Assembly (NCBI GenBank): GCA_035565615.1
Contig: DATMSB010000041.1
Coordinates: forward strand, 1-48,893
Length of the DNA: 48,893 bases
Reading direction: 5' to 3'
DNA from: Vulgatibacter sp035565615
GTDB taxonomy: Bacteria > Myxococcota > Myxococcia > Myxococcales > Vulgatibacteraceae
Below are positions 8,475 through 17,577 of the stretch, one piece after another. The notes under the pieces are model-generated. The model was given only the letters and a program-made list of their open reading frames with translations. It was not told where the DNA came from and made no database searches. A program made the position numbers and the translations under genes. The stretch's first letter is position 1; the number at the start of each line of letters is the position of its first letter.

Positions 8475-8996
8475 TCATCGCCCGAACCGGGTCTCGTCGT
8501 CACGGGGACCGCCCTGGGCCGCCCCTTCCGTCTCGGCGAGGACCGCCTCGGCCAGCCGCTCGGCGACCTGCGCGAGCGGAGGCGCGCCCTGTGTGCGTTC
8601 GAACTTCAACCGCGCCGAGTTGGCCGGTCCGGGCGTGGGCAGGTCCGCCAGCGAGGGCGCGGCGGCCGCCGGAGGCGGGGTGGCAGCCTCCCGCTCGGGC
8701 CTCCGCACCGCTGCCTGCAGGGCCTCGCGCAGCACCGCCGCGACGGCCTTCCTCTCCCGGGCCGCCATCTCCTCCACCGCGGCCGCGAGCTCCGGCGACA
8801 CCCGCGCGGCGAGGATTCGGCCGGAGGCCAGCCCCGCCTCGAGGGCCTCGAGGGCCGCGGAGGGTTTCGCGACCCGGTAGTCGCCCTTGTCGATCCTCTC
8901 CCGAATCAGCTTCGCCAGATCCGCGCGGGTGCGCCAGGCGTCCTCGAAGAACACGGCTTCGGAGTCGTAGTCGATCTCGTAGGCTGGCTGGCTCAT
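8475..8996 (-). CDS. Protein of unknown function, 173 residues
   Basis: Not recognised. The protein is soluble and mostly helical, with an acidic N-terminal part (YEIDYDSEAVFFEDAWRTR), a central helical region rich in Ala, Glu and Arg (residues about 45-110), a Pro/Ala-rich linker, and a C-terminal helix. There are no cysteines, no membrane segment and no known catalytic motif. The start at 8996 begins MSQPAYEID, and a TAGAAG box with a TTCCCA box 17 bases further out stands 28 bases upstream. prfB follows after 58 bases on the same strand, so the two probably share a transcript. Codon use matches the neighbours, so it is very likely a real gene. Confidence 0.7.
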   Translation of the reverse strand: MSQPAYEIDYDSEAVFFEDAWRTRADLAKLIRERIDKGDYRVAKPSAALEALEAGLASGRILAARVSPELAAAVEEMAARERKAVAAVLREALQAAVRRPEREAATPPPAAAAPSLADLPTPGPANSARLKFERTQGAPPLAQVAERLAEAVLAETEGAAQGGPRDDETRFGR

Positions 8997-9023
8997 CTTC
9001 CTCTCCGCGTCGTCCGGGCCTCC

Positions 9024-9052
9024 CTTCTACTCGCACCGGCGCCCGGTGGGAA
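9024..9052 (-). promoter_or_regulatory. Putative promoter for the unknown gene and prfB
   Basis: On the minus strand: TTCCCA (9052-9047), a 17-base spacer, TAGAAG (9029-9024), then 27 bases to the ATG at 8996. TAGAAG recurs upstream of several other genes in this window, including rpsT and rpmF, which adds weight. Confidence 0.45.
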
Positions 9053-9118
9053 GGCCGCTCGCCTGCTTACCGCCGGAGATCGCCCAAACGAAGCGCGCCG
9101 CCTCGTTCGGGCGAAGCC

Positions 9119-9643
9119 TCACCGGCGCGATCGACCGCCCCTCCCCGCCCCGGGCCCCGCCCCACGCGAGCGCCTCGCAGCGCCGCCCGGGTCGATCCCC
9201 TGCGCGTCCGCGAGCATCCCGGGCAGCCCCAGGAGCCGCGCCTCCTCGCGGGCCATGCGCCGCGCCTCCGCCTGCGATCGCTCGTGGTCGTAGCCCACGA
9301 GGTGGAGCAGGCCGTGGGCGAGGTATCGCGAGAGCTCGAAGGCGAGGCTGCAGCCGTCCTCCCGGGAGCGCCGCCGCGCGGTGTCCAGCGAGATGGCCAG
9401 GTCGCCCAGGGTCCGCGGCGCGCCCGGCGGCAACGGCGCGTCGTCGCCTGCCGGAAAGGAGAGCACGTCGGTCGGCTCGTCCTTGGCACGGAATCGCGCA
9501 TTGAGCGCCCGGATCACGCCATCGGTGGTGAGGAGGATGGACAGCTCGGCGTCTTCGCCCAGCGCGTCGAGGAACTCCTCCGCCCGGGCCCGCAGCACCC
9601 GCGCCGCGTAGGCCCCCCTCGCCGCGTCGACCGAGACGTGCAC
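9119..9643 (-). CDS. ybeY: Endoribonuclease / rRNA maturation factor YbeY
   Basis: Zinc-dependent endoribonuclease needed for 16S rRNA 3'-end maturation and 70S ribosome quality control. The signature zinc motif is perfect: AHGLLHLVGYDHERSQ, i.e. HGxLHxxGYDH. Upstream are the typical LNARFRAKDEPTDVLSFPAG strands. The start is uncertain. I use the GTG at 9643; an in-frame TTG at 9664 overlaps the stop of the preceding gene as TTGA and would add seven residues. The C-terminus carries an unusual Gly/Arg/Ala-rich tail after GIDPGG. It is last in an operon with phoH and the 7TM-HD gene, a widely conserved neighbourhood. Confidence 0.92.
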   Translation of the reverse strand: MHVSVDAARGAYAARVLRARAEEFLDALGEDAELSILLTTDGVIRALNARFRAKDEPTDVLSFPAGDDAPLPPGAPRTLGDLAISLDTARRRSREDGCSLAFELSRYLAHGLLHLVGYDHERSQAEARRMAREEARLLGLPGMLADAQGIDPGGAARRSRGAGPGAGRGGRSRR

Positions 9644-9660
9644 CCGCCCCGCGGCCGGCC

Positions 9661-10599
9661 TCAAGATCGCGCGCCCTGCAGATCGACGAAGAGATCGGTG
9701 GAGAAGTAGCGCTCCATGCGGTCGCAGAGGACGGTGGCGACGTCGTGCCCCGGCCCCAGCCTCCGGGCGAGCCGCCGCGCCCCGGCCAGGTTCAGCCCGC
9801 TGGAGGGCCCCACCGGGAACCCCTTGCGGCAGAGCTCCCTGGCCGCCGCGATCGCCTCGTGATCGGGGACGCAGATCGGCTCCTCCGCGCCGATCGCCTC
9901 GGGGTCGAGGATGGTGGAGAGCCCCTCCACCACGCCGGGGATCCCGCCGCAGACCTCGGGCTGCCCCGCGAAGCAGGTGCCCTTCTCCGGCTTGACCGGC
10001 GCGATCACCGCGGCGTGCCCCGCCTCGCGCAGTGCCCTGCCGATGCCCATGAGCGTGCCGCCGGTGCCCACGCCCGCCACGAAGCCGTGGATGCGCTTGC
10101 CGATCTGGGCGATGAGCTCGGGCCCCGTCGCCCGCTGGTGGGCGAGGGCGTTGAGGGGGTTCTCGAACTGGCGGGGCAGGAAGACGCGATCGTCCTCCTG
10201 GGCGAGCTTCCGGCTCGCCGCCATGGCGCCCTCCACCCCCTCCTCCCGCGGGGTGAGGATCACCTCGCCGCCGTAGCGGCGGATGATCAGCACCCGCTCG
10301 CCGCTGACGCCCTCCGGCATCACCGCCACGAAGCGCACGCCCAACGTGGCGCACGCCGAAGCGAAGGCGATGGACGTCGATCCGCTCGATGCCTCCACCA
10401 CCGTGGCGCCGTGCCGGAGCAGCCCGCTCGCCGCGGCGTGGCCGAGGATGAAGTGCGCGATCCGATCCTTCGTCGAGCCGCTGGGCAGCAGGTACTCCTG
10501 CTTCAGCCAGATCGTGCACCCGCTGTCCGGATCCTTCATCGGGACGGTGGGCGTGGTCATCGGCACCCGCGGCAGCCACGGCTTCAGCTCGTGTTCCAT
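9661..10599 (-). CDS. Cysteine synthase-family PLP enzyme
   Basis: Member of the cysteine synthase / cystathionine beta-synthase fold-type II family, which carries out PLP-dependent beta-replacement. The PLP lysine is in PSGSTKDRIAHF, the phosphate-binding loop is GVGTGGTLMG, and GPSSGLN stands near the C-terminus, as in CysK/CysM. Length from the chosen start is 312 residues, normal for the family. The ATG at 10599 has GGAG at a good distance; an in-frame ATG lies at 10611 and a GTG at 10662. The exact substrate (O-acetylserine, O-phosphoserine, or another) cannot be read from motifs. It sits between the 7TM-HD gene and ybeY, an unusual place (see findings). Confidence 0.85.
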   Translation of the reverse strand: MEHELKPWLPRVPMTTPTVPMKDPDSGCTIWLKQEYLLPSGSTKDRIAHFILGHAAASGLLRHGATVVEASSGSTSIAFASACATLGVRFVAVMPEGVSGERVLIIRRYGGEVILTPREEGVEGAMAASRKLAQEDDRVFLPRQFENPLNALAHQRATGPELIAQIGKRIHGFVAGVGTGGTLMGIGRALREAGHAAVIAPVKPEKGTCFAGQPEVCGGIPGVVEGLSTILDPEAIGAEEPICVPDHEAIAAARELCRKGFPVGPSSGLNLAGARRLARRLGPGHDVATVLCDRMERYFSTDLFVDLQGARS

Positions 10600-10681
10600 G
10601 GTCGTCTCCATGGAGACGGAGAATACGCGGAGGCAGGCGCCCGTGTCCCCGATCCCGCACACCCCGAGGCGCGGGGCCGCC

Positions 10682-13057
10682 TCAGCGGCGCAGCGCGCGC
10701 ACCTGGGCCGGCGGCCGCATCGCGGTCTCGGGAGGCGGCGCGTCGGCCGCGGGGGCGCGGGCGTCCTGGGCCCCGGGAGGATACTCGGGGCGTGAGTGGT
10801 AGATGCCGCCCAGTGTGCGGGTGAAGCTCGCCACGATCTTCGACAGATCCTTCAAGGTGAGGCTGCACTCGTCGAGCTGGCCGTCGGCGGCGATGCCGTC
10901 GACGAGCTTCTGCACGAGGCGCTGCACCTTCTCGGGCGTGGGATCGACCATGGCCCGGGACGCCGCCTCGGCGGCGTCGGCCATCATCACCAGCGCCGTC
11001 TCGGGGGACTGCGGCTTGGGCCCCGCATAGCGGAACCTCTCCGGGTCCACCGGCTCGGGCTCCTCCCGCTCCTCCTGGGCCCGGATCGCCTTGTGATAAA
11101 AGTACCCGACCAGGCGTGTGCCATGGTGCTCGGGGATCGCCGCCGCCACCCGCTTGGGCAGCTTGTGCTTGCGCGCCACCTCGAGCCCCTTGGCCACGTG
11201 CTCGATGATGAGGCGGGCGGACTCCTCCGGCGGCAGCTCGTCGTGCCGGTTCACGCCCCGCTGGTTCTCGCCGAAGTAGAGCGGGTTCCGGCCCTTTCCC
11301 AGGTCGTGGTAGTACGCGCACACCTTGGCGAGCAGCGGGTTGGCCCCGATCTCCTCGGCGGCCGCCTCCACCAGGGTCCCCACGATGATCGAGTGGTGGT
11401 AGGTGCCCGGCGCCTGGACGATCAGCTCCTTGAGCGCGGGGTGGTTGAGGTTGGCGAGCTCGAGCAGCCGCAGGTCGGTGGTGTAGCCCAGGAGCCCCTC
11501 GGCCATGGCGATGAGCGCCATGAGGAGCACGGGCGTGAAGATCGCGCCGCCGATCGCCGCCGCCGCCGCGTCGATGAGCACGTCCCACGACAGGATCTGC
11601 CCGGCGAAGAGCGCGAAGCAGAAGACCACCGCCGCCTGGACCAGGCCCGCGAGCATCCCCGCCCGGAAGAGCCCGCCCCGATCCCGGGCGCCCACCACCC
11701 GCGCCGCGCCGGCGAGGGAGCCGAGGAGGACGAACGACGCCAGCGAGAGGGAGTTGCCGCCGAGGATCCCCACCAGCGCGGCGAACGCCACGGCGAAGAC
11801 GATCGAGGCCTCGGAGCCGAGGACGAAGCGCACCAGCATCGCGCCGGCGGCGAAGGGCACCGCGTAGGTGAAGGCCTCGGGCGGGATCTCGGGGGCGCGC
11901 TCCCGCAGCACGTCCACGAAGACGACCGCGAGGTTGGAGAGGAAGAGCATCCCCACCAGGAGCGAGGCGAGCAGGAAGCGATCCTTCCGGCCGACGCGGA
12001 AGCCCCCGAGCCCGGCCCTGGCGAAGCCGAAGAGCCCCAGGGTGAGCAGCGCCGCGAAGAGGGCGCCGCCGATGCGCACCTGGAGGAGGTCGATCTCCTG
12101 CGACTGCGCGCGCATCCCCTCGAAGATGGCGAGGTGGCGGGGCTCGATGCGCTCGCCGTCGCCGATGATCTTCTCGCCCTTCTTGAGCTGGATGGCGACG
12201 GGCTTCACCGCCGCCGCGGCGTCCTCCCGGCGCTTGCGGGTGAGGTCTCCGTCGTACTTGAGGTTGGAGCGGACCTCGCGGCGGGCGAGGTTCACCGCGG
12301 CCGAGCGCAGCTCCCTCGGCAGGCCGGAGAGGCCGTCCACGTTGCCCTCGATCCGGGTGCGGGCCGAGGCGAGGTCGCGGATGCCGCCGATCTCGGAGAG
12401 GACCTCCTCCACCACCGCGCCCCGCAGGCCCACCCGGCGGATGGCGATGCCCCGGCTGCGATGCTGCGCGAGCTCCTCCCGGTCGCCCACGACCATCTCC
12501 CGCATCGCCTGGGTGACCAGGCCCACCACCGCCTCCTCGACCGCCGGCGGGAAGCCCGCGCGGCTCAGGGCGGCGAGCTCGTCCTCCTCCAGCCGGGCGC
12601 CGAGGCGACGCTCGAGCTCGTCGCGGACGGCCTCGAGGGACGCGGGCCTGGCCGCGTCCCTCCCCCGCTGCCCCTCCGGCGGAGCCTCCGCCTCGAGGAA
12701 GGCCCGGGCGAAGGCGAAGCCGTCCCGGATCCGGGCGACGATGGCGTCCCCCGACGCCGCGTCGTACTCGTAGACGGCGCGCACCGCCGCCACGGCCTCC
12801 TCCCGCATGCGGCGGGTGGTCTCCTCGTCGGGGATGTCGTAGGCGCGGTTCGCCTTGATGGTGGCGGTGGCGACGTTGCCGAGGTCCTTCTCGTCGTACG
12901 GGATGCGCTGGGCGAGGAGGCCCGGCGACAGCGCCGCCGCCGACGCCGCCGCGATCCCGGCGACCAGGGTGACCGCGAGGGCCCGATCGAGCAGCCGGCC
13001 GCGGAGGATCCGGTGCAGGAGGCCCGGCCTGGCGGTCTTGGAAGGGGGTTCGCCCAT
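10682..13057 (-). CDS. 7TM-HD family membrane hydrolase (PgpH/YqfF type)
   Basis: Integral membrane protein of the 7TMR-HD family. Members such as Listeria PgpH are cyclic di-AMP phosphodiesterases. The 791 residues comprise a short cytoplasmic tail, one N-terminal membrane segment (about 25-48), a large outer domain with the family's IKANRAYDIPDEETTRRM pattern, about seven membrane helices (roughly 325-530), and a cytoplasmic HD domain. The metal ligands are seen in TYHHSIIVGTLVEAAAEE and in YYHDLGKGRNP (HD at 584-585). The family usually reads HDIGK; here it is HDLGK. A Pro/Ala-rich tail ends the protein. Whether this organism makes c-di-AMP is not shown in the window. Confidence 0.9.
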   Translation of the reverse strand: MGEPPSKTARPGLLHRILRGRLLDRALAVTLVAGIAAASAAALSPGLLAQRIPYDEKDLGNVATATIKANRAYDIPDEETTRRMREEAVAAVRAVYEYDAASGDAIVARIRDGFAFARAFLEAEAPPEGQRGRDAARPASLEAVRDELERRLGARLEEDELAALSRAGFPPAVEEAVVGLVTQAMREMVVGDREELAQHRSRGIAIRRVGLRGAVVEEVLSEIGGIRDLASARTRIEGNVDGLSGLPRELRSAAVNLARREVRSNLKYDGDLTRKRREDAAAAVKPVAIQLKKGEKIIGDGERIEPRHLAIFEGMRAQSQEIDLLQVRIGGALFAALLTLGLFGFARAGLGGFRVGRKDRFLLASLLVGMLFLSNLAVVFVDVLRERAPEIPPEAFTYAVPFAAGAMLVRFVLGSEASIVFAVAFAALVGILGGNSLSLASFVLLGSLAGAARVVGARDRGGLFRAGMLAGLVQAAVVFCFALFAGQILSWDVLIDAAAAAIGGAIFTPVLLMALIAMAEGLLGYTTDLRLLELANLNHPALKELIVQAPGTYHHSIIVGTLVEAAAEEIGANPLLAKVCAYYHDLGKGRNPLYFGENQRGVNRHDELPPEESARLIIEHVAKGLEVARKHKLPKRVAAAIPEHHGTRLVGYFYHKAIRAQEEREEPEPVDPERFRYAGPKPQSPETALVMMADAAEAASRAMVDPTPEKVQRLVQKLVDGIAADGQLDECSLTLKDLSKIVASFTRTLGGIYHSRPEYPPGAQDARAPAADAPPPETAMRPPAQVRALRR

Positions 13058-13164
13058 CAGCGCGGGGGATCCTCGCAGCCCGGTGGTGGCCCGTCAAATC
13101 CGTCCGGAACCGCGCGCCTTCACTGGAGGAAAGAGGCCGGGCGGCCCGGGGTCGCAGCTCGCCC

Positions 13165-14196
13165 TCAGGGGTCGGACGGTCCGCCGTTGGCGGCGGCGCG
13201 GGCCGGTCCCTCTCCCGCGGCGGCCCGCCGCTCCGCGCGCTTCGCCTCGTGGGCCTCGTAGGCGAGGACCACCTGCTGCACCAGCGGGTGGCGCACCACG
13301 TCCACCTCGGAGAAGGTGCAGAACGCGATCCCCTCCACGCTCGAGAGGACCTCCCGGGCGTCGGCCAGGCCCGAGGCGCGGCCGGAGGGCAGGTCCACCT
13401 GGGTGACGTCGCCGGTGATCACCGCCTTCGAGCCGAAGCCGAGGCGGGTGAGGAACATCTTCATCTGCTCCGGCGTGGTGTTCTGGGCCTCGTCCAGGAT
13501 CGCGAACGAGTCGTTCAGCGTGCGGCCGCGCATGAAGGCGAGGGGCGCCACCTCGATGGCCCCCCGATCGATGAGGCCCTGGGCCTTCTCGAGATCCATC
13601 ATGTCGTTGAGCGCGTCGTACAGCGGCCGCAGGTAGGGGTTCACCTTCTCCGCGATGTCGCCGGGGAGGAAGCCCAGCTTCTCGCCCGCCTCCACCGCGG
13701 GCCGGCAGAGGACGATCCGCTTGAACCGCCGCTCCATCAGCGCCGCCACCGCCATCGCCATGGCGAGGTAGGTCTTGCCGGTGCCCGCCGGGCCGATGCC
13801 GAAGACGATGTCGTGGGTCCGGATGGAGTCGATGTAGCGCTTCTGCGCCAGGCCCTTGGGGGCGATCACCCGGTTGCGGTTGGAGATGAAGACGGTGTCG
13901 AGGAAGATCTCCTTGAGCGACACGTCCTTCTTGGCCGACAGCACCTTGGCCGCCTGGTCGATGTCCTCGGGATACAGCGGATAGCCCGCGCGCAGCAGGC
14001 CGTACAGCTCGCGGATCACCCGCTCGGCGAGGAGGACCGCGGGCTCGTCGCCCGCCACGGTGAAGGTGGAGCCGCGGTTGCTGATCCGGACCCCCGCCCG
14101 GCGCTCCAGGAGTTTGAGGTTCTCGTTCTGGACGCCGGCCAGCGTCTGGGCGAGGTGGCTGTCGTCGAGCTCGACTCGGTGGGTGGCTTCTGCCAT
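13165..14196 (-). CDS. phoH: PhoH-family ATPase
   Basis: P-loop ATPase of the PhoH/YbeZ family, thought to act with YbeY in ribosome or RNA metabolism. It is 343 residues. The Walker A motif GPAGTGKT lies at 135-142, Walker B-like FAILDEAQN further on, and the family stretch THDIVFGIGPAGTGKTYLAM is clear. The N-terminal 110 residues match the YbeZ accessory domain. It precedes the 7TM-HD gene by 107 bases and shares a strand with ybeY, giving the conserved phoH-7TMHD-ybeY order. Confidence 0.94.
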   Translation of the reverse strand: MAEATHRVELDDSHLAQTLAGVQNENLKLLERRAGVRISNRGSTFTVAGDEPAVLLAERVIRELYGLLRAGYPLYPEDIDQAAKVLSAKKDVSLKEIFLDTVFISNRNRVIAPKGLAQKRYIDSIRTHDIVFGIGPAGTGKTYLAMAMAVAALMERRFKRIVLCRPAVEAGEKLGFLPGDIAEKVNPYLRPLYDALNDMMDLEKAQGLIDRGAIEVAPLAFMRGRTLNDSFAILDEAQNTTPEQMKMFLTRLGFGSKAVITGDVTQVDLPSGRASGLADAREVLSSVEGIAFCTFSEVDVVRHPLVQQVVLAYEAHEAKRAERRAAAGEGPARAAANGGPSDP

Positions 14197-14259
14197 GCGG
14201 TGCGGCTTCCTCCTTCGGGGATGGCCAAAACGTTCGGCCGGCGCGGAATCCTCCCAGAC

Positions 14260-15444
14260 TCAGCGCAAGGGGGGAAGCAGCACGTAGCCCTGCGCATCGT
14301 CCCGGAGACGATAGTGATAGGGCTCCCGCCAGGGATGCCGCAGGTCGGCCTCGCCGAGCAGGCCCACCACCACCAGCTCCTCCAGGCTGCCGGGGAGCTT
14401 CCCGTGCTCCAGGCGGTAGACCTGGAGGGCGAAGTCGATCCGCTCGAGCTGCGCCGCGGCGATCGCCCGCTCGGCCGCGGTGTCGCGGATGAAACGGTCG
14501 ACCGCGCTCCCGCCGGCGCCGGACGTCCGCGCGAAGTGCACGGTCAGGGCGGCGAGGATCGCCAGCGCCAGCGTGAACGCCAGCCGGGTCGCCGCGGTGG
14601 CGAGGTGATCGCCGAAGCCGGCCCGAGCCCGGCGCTCGGCCTCCTCCGCCTCCAGCGACGGCGGGATGCCCCGCAGGTAGCCCGCGGTCACCAGGTTCGC
14701 GAGGGCCTTCCAGGTCTCGAACTCGCCCAGCCGGGAGAGCGCCACGATCTCCTCGACCGTGCGGTCGGGCGCCACCAGCCGCGCGACCCGCTCCTCCGCG
14801 TCGCCTAGGTCCGGATCGGAGGCCAGCGGCGGGGCGTCCTCGCCGAAGGCGATGTCGAGCTCGGCGTCGAGGTCGGGCGGCTGCGATCGGCCGACGGGGA
14901 GCTCCTTCAGCACCTCGAAGGTCATAAGCTTCGAGGTGATGCGGCGGCGGACCAGGGGCCACTCGTCGACGATGCGGAAGCCCTCCATCAGCACCGCCTC
15001 GCTGCGGATGGGCGTGAACCAGTCGCGATCCCAGCGCACCTCCGTCTGCTCGAAGCGGTAGGTGCCGCTGCGCCACTCGAAGAGCCGGTACAGGGTCTCG
15101 GTGGCCTGGAGCTGCGCCATCTCCTTGAGGAGGTCCCGCTCGATCATCCCCCGATCGATGAGGATGTCGCCCAGCCGCCGCAGGGTGCGCTTCTGCTCCT
15201 CGAGCGCCTCGGCGAGCTGCCCTTCGGAGATGATCTGCGCGTCGACCAGCATCCTGCCCAGGAAGTCGCGCTTGCGGCGGCCCACGTCCTCCGCCCGCAC
15301 CACGTTGCCCTGGTAGAACGAGACGTGGATCTCCGAGTCCTTGGAGCGGGACTCGAGGTGGAGCACGCCCGTCTTGGCCTGCTGGCCGATGAGCTGGAGG
15401 ATCTCGGCGATCCCGAAGTCCTTCAAGGTCCCGCGCAGCGCCAC
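14260..15444 (-). CDS. DUF4388 (PATAN) protein with a C-terminal pseudopilin-like domain
   Basis: The N-terminus (MALRGTLKDFGIAEILQLIG, then KTGVLHL) is the DUF4388/PATAN domain, common in myxobacteria and tied to signalling and gliding regulation. A middle region (about 65-150) has repeats of the type found in PilB/GspE N-terminal domains (LGRMLVDAQIISEGQLAEAL, LGDILIDRGMIERDLLKEM). One membrane helix follows at about 288-305. The last 60 residues resemble the C-terminal half of a type II secretion major pseudopilin: a helix with ALQVYRLEHGKLPGSLEEL, then RHPWREPYHYRL. No prepilin cleavage site is present, so the pilin-like part is probably an exported tail on this anchor. The gene starts four bases after the stop of the TPR gene. 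Confidence 0.75.
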   Translation of the reverse strand: MALRGTLKDFGIAEILQLIGQQAKTGVLHLESRSKDSEIHVSFYQGNVVRAEDVGRRKRDFLGRMLVDAQIISEGQLAEALEEQKRTLRRLGDILIDRGMIERDLLKEMAQLQATETLYRLFEWRSGTYRFEQTEVRWDRDWFTPIRSEAVLMEGFRIVDEWPLVRRRITSKLMTFEVLKELPVGRSQPPDLDAELDIAFGEDAPPLASDPDLGDAEERVARLVAPDRTVEEIVALSRLGEFETWKALANLVTAGYLRGIPPSLEAEEAERRARAGFGDHLATAATRLAFTLALAILAALTVHFARTSGAGGSAVDRFIRDTAAERAIAAAQLERIDFALQVYRLEHGKLPGSLEELVVVGLLGEADLRHPWREPYHYRLRDDAQGYVLLPPLR

Positions 15445-15447
15445 CGC

Positions 15448-17577
15448 CTACTCCTCCGCCTTCCAGCCGGCCCGCAGACCCACCAGGTAGAGGGCGACCA
15501 GCGGCACGCCGAGCGTCCACGTCTTCCACTCGGGCGGGACCCCGCCGAACACCGGGCGCGCCACGCCCTCCCTCATCCACACCAGCGCGGCGAGGAAGAG
15601 GAAGAGGCCGACGAGCGCGACCCCCCTTCCGATCTTCCCGGCGACGATGGGCCCGGCGAGCACCACCGACGCCACCTTCAGGAGCTGCACCCTCCGCTCG
15701 CGGTGGCGCCACACCGCCGCCTCCTTGCGGGCGCGGGCGCCGGGGTCCACCACGCCGCGCCTGCGGTAGACGTGGACGCACTGCCCGCACTCCTGCCCGC
15801 CCTTCGACTCGGGATCGCAGCGCAGGCAGACCGCCCTGCCGCAGCGCACGCAGGAGGACGAGGGGTGCAGGTTGCGCCGCTGCGTGGACACCCAGCCCAG
15901 GACGAGGACGACGATCGCCGGGATCCAGATCCCCACCGAGCGCGGCGCGAACGGGAGGAGCGCCGCGGCCACCTGCCCGAACACCCGGTCGCCCTCGCCG
16001 GACCGGGACGCCACCGAGGCGAGCTCCTGCCGCGACAGCGCGGGGTCGGCGAGGTACCAGTTGCCGCCGCTCGACTCCTCCTCCTGGCCGTAGCGCGCGA
16101 CCAGCCCCCGGTCCAGGGACACCGCCCGCTCGCGCGCCGCCTGGCCCGCCGCGAAGTCCACCGTGCGGTAGTGGAGGCGGGAGAGCGAGAACCAGGCCGC
16201 GGCCAGCTCCGGATCGGCGGCGACCGCCCGATCGTAGTGGCGCCTGGCCGCCTCCAGATCCCCCTGGAGGAAGCGGACGTTCCCGAGGGCGACCTCCGCC
16301 GAGGGCCATCCGGGCCGCAGCGCCAGCGCCCTCTCGAAGAGCGCGCCCGCCTCGTCCCAGGCGCCGCCCCGCTTCTTCACCCGCCCCAGGACGAAGAGGT
16401 CCTCCGGGCGCGCGTCCTTGCCCAGGACCGCCTCCTCGAGCGAGGGCAGCGGGCCGAAGTCGCCGGCGCGGTCGATCCGATCGTAGACCGACGCGGGGGT
16501 GCCGCTCCACGCGGTCCGATCCGCGATCCAGCCGGCCCCGGCGGGCGCCAGGCCCAGGAGCACGAGCCAGGCGCCGATCACGATCTGCTCTCCCCTCCCC
16601 AGATAGAGCCAGAGCGCCGCGGTGAGCGTCGCCGCGAAGATCACCGGGCCGAGGCCGAACACCAAGGGGAGCGCCAGCACGATCAGCGCCAGGAGCAGCG
16701 CCTGCACGCCGGTGGCGCGCTTGGGGAGGAGGTGGCCGAAGTCGTGGAGGAAGAGCCGCCCCGAGCGCAGCGCGAACCAGAGCAGGCAGAGCGCGCCGGC
16801 GCCGAAGATCGCGATCCCCGCCGCCACGCCCAGGTCGAGGAGGAGGGGACGCAGGTGCCGCTCGTGGGAGACGGTCGCCGCCACCGCGCCGAGGAGCGCC
16901 TCGCCCCACGCTCCGGCGCTCCACGGCTCGTCCGCGAAGAGCGCCCGCGCCCGGGCGAGGTGGGCCGCGGGGAGCGAGGGCGCGAGCGAGACGGCGAGAT
17001 CCGCCCGCGCCAGCGCGAGCTTCGGATCGATCGCCACCAGGCTCTCGCTCTCCCGCACGGCCGCCGCCGAGAAGGCGTCGAGCTCGGCCACGTCGAGGAT
17101 CCGCATCGCCTCGGCGAGCCGCGCCTCCTGCGCCGCCACCTCCACCGCGTCGCCCCGGGCCAGCGCCGCGCGCCGCTCGGCCCACCGCACGTGCAGCTCG
17201 TCGAAGCCGATCGACGGCGGCGCCAGGGCGCGCACCAGGGCGTCGTCGTCGTCCTCCTCGGTCGCCTCGTCCGCGGCCGCGGCCTCGGGCGGCGCGGTCG
17301 TGGCGGGGGCCGGGGTGGGAGGCGGCTGCTCCTCGCGAGGGGCGGCCACCGTGCCGCCCACCTTCCTCGCCTCCTCTTCGAGGAGGCGGCGCTCGGTCTC
17401 CTCGGCGAGGCGCCGCGACGCCTCGTCCGACCACTCGTCGCCCCACGCGTCCTCGCTGGGCTCCGCGAGGCCCGCGTGCTGCGGCGAGGCCACGGAGGTC
17501 CCCGGAGCGCCGACGGCGAAGCAGCCGAGCGCGAGGATGAGCAGGAGCGACGGGCGGCTTGGCCGTCGAGCGAACAA
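15448..17577 (-). CDS. Large membrane protein with TPRs and a cysteine-rich zinc ribbon
   Basis: Not assigned to a named family. From a TTG start at 17577 (GAGG seven bases upstream) it has 709 residues. In order: a signal or anchor segment (LLLILALGCFAVGAPGTSVA); an acidic Ala-rich stretch; several hydrophobic helices (about 275-390); three to four TPR units (for example DEAGALFERALALRPGWPSAE and DLEAARRHYDRAVAADPELA); another membrane helix; a four-CxxC cluster (CVRCGRAVCLRCDP, then CGQCVHVY) that should bind zinc; and two or three final helices. Upstream starts in the same frame exist, so the N-terminus is tentative. It heads the operon that runs through phoH to ybeY. Confidence 0.65.
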   Translation of the reverse strand: MFARRPSRPSLLLILALGCFAVGAPGTSVASPQHAGLAEPSEDAWGDEWSDEASRRLAEETERRLLEEEARKVGGTVAAPREEQPPPTPAPATTAPPEAAAADEATEEDDDDALVRALAPPSIGFDELHVRWAERRAALARGDAVEVAAQEARLAEAMRILDVAELDAFSAAAVRESESLVAIDPKLALARADLAVSLAPSLPAAHLARARALFADEPWSAGAWGEALLGAVAATVSHERHLRPLLLDLGVAAGIAIFGAGALCLLWFALRSGRLFLHDFGHLLPKRATGVQALLLALIVLALPLVFGLGPVIFAATLTAALWLYLGRGEQIVIGAWLVLLGLAPAGAGWIADRTAWSGTPASVYDRIDRAGDFGPLPSLEEAVLGKDARPEDLFVLGRVKKRGGAWDEAGALFERALALRPGWPSAEVALGNVRFLQGDLEAARRHYDRAVAADPELAAAWFSLSRLHYRTVDFAAGQAARERAVSLDRGLVARYGQEEESSGGNWYLADPALSRQELASVASRSGEGDRVFGQVAAALLPFAPRSVGIWIPAIVVLVLGWVSTQRRNLHPSSSCVRCGRAVCLRCDPESKGGQECGQCVHVYRRRGVVDPGARARKEAAVWRHRERRVQLLKVASVVLAGPIVAGKIGRGVALVGLFLFLAALVWMREGVARPVFGGVPPEWKTWTLGVPLVALYLVGLRAGWKAEE

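Noticed and set aside
10796..13261. An 821-codon open frame on the plus strand
   Set aside because: Antisense shadow of the 7TM-HD gene; long antisense frames are expected at this GC content and no domain is recognisable.
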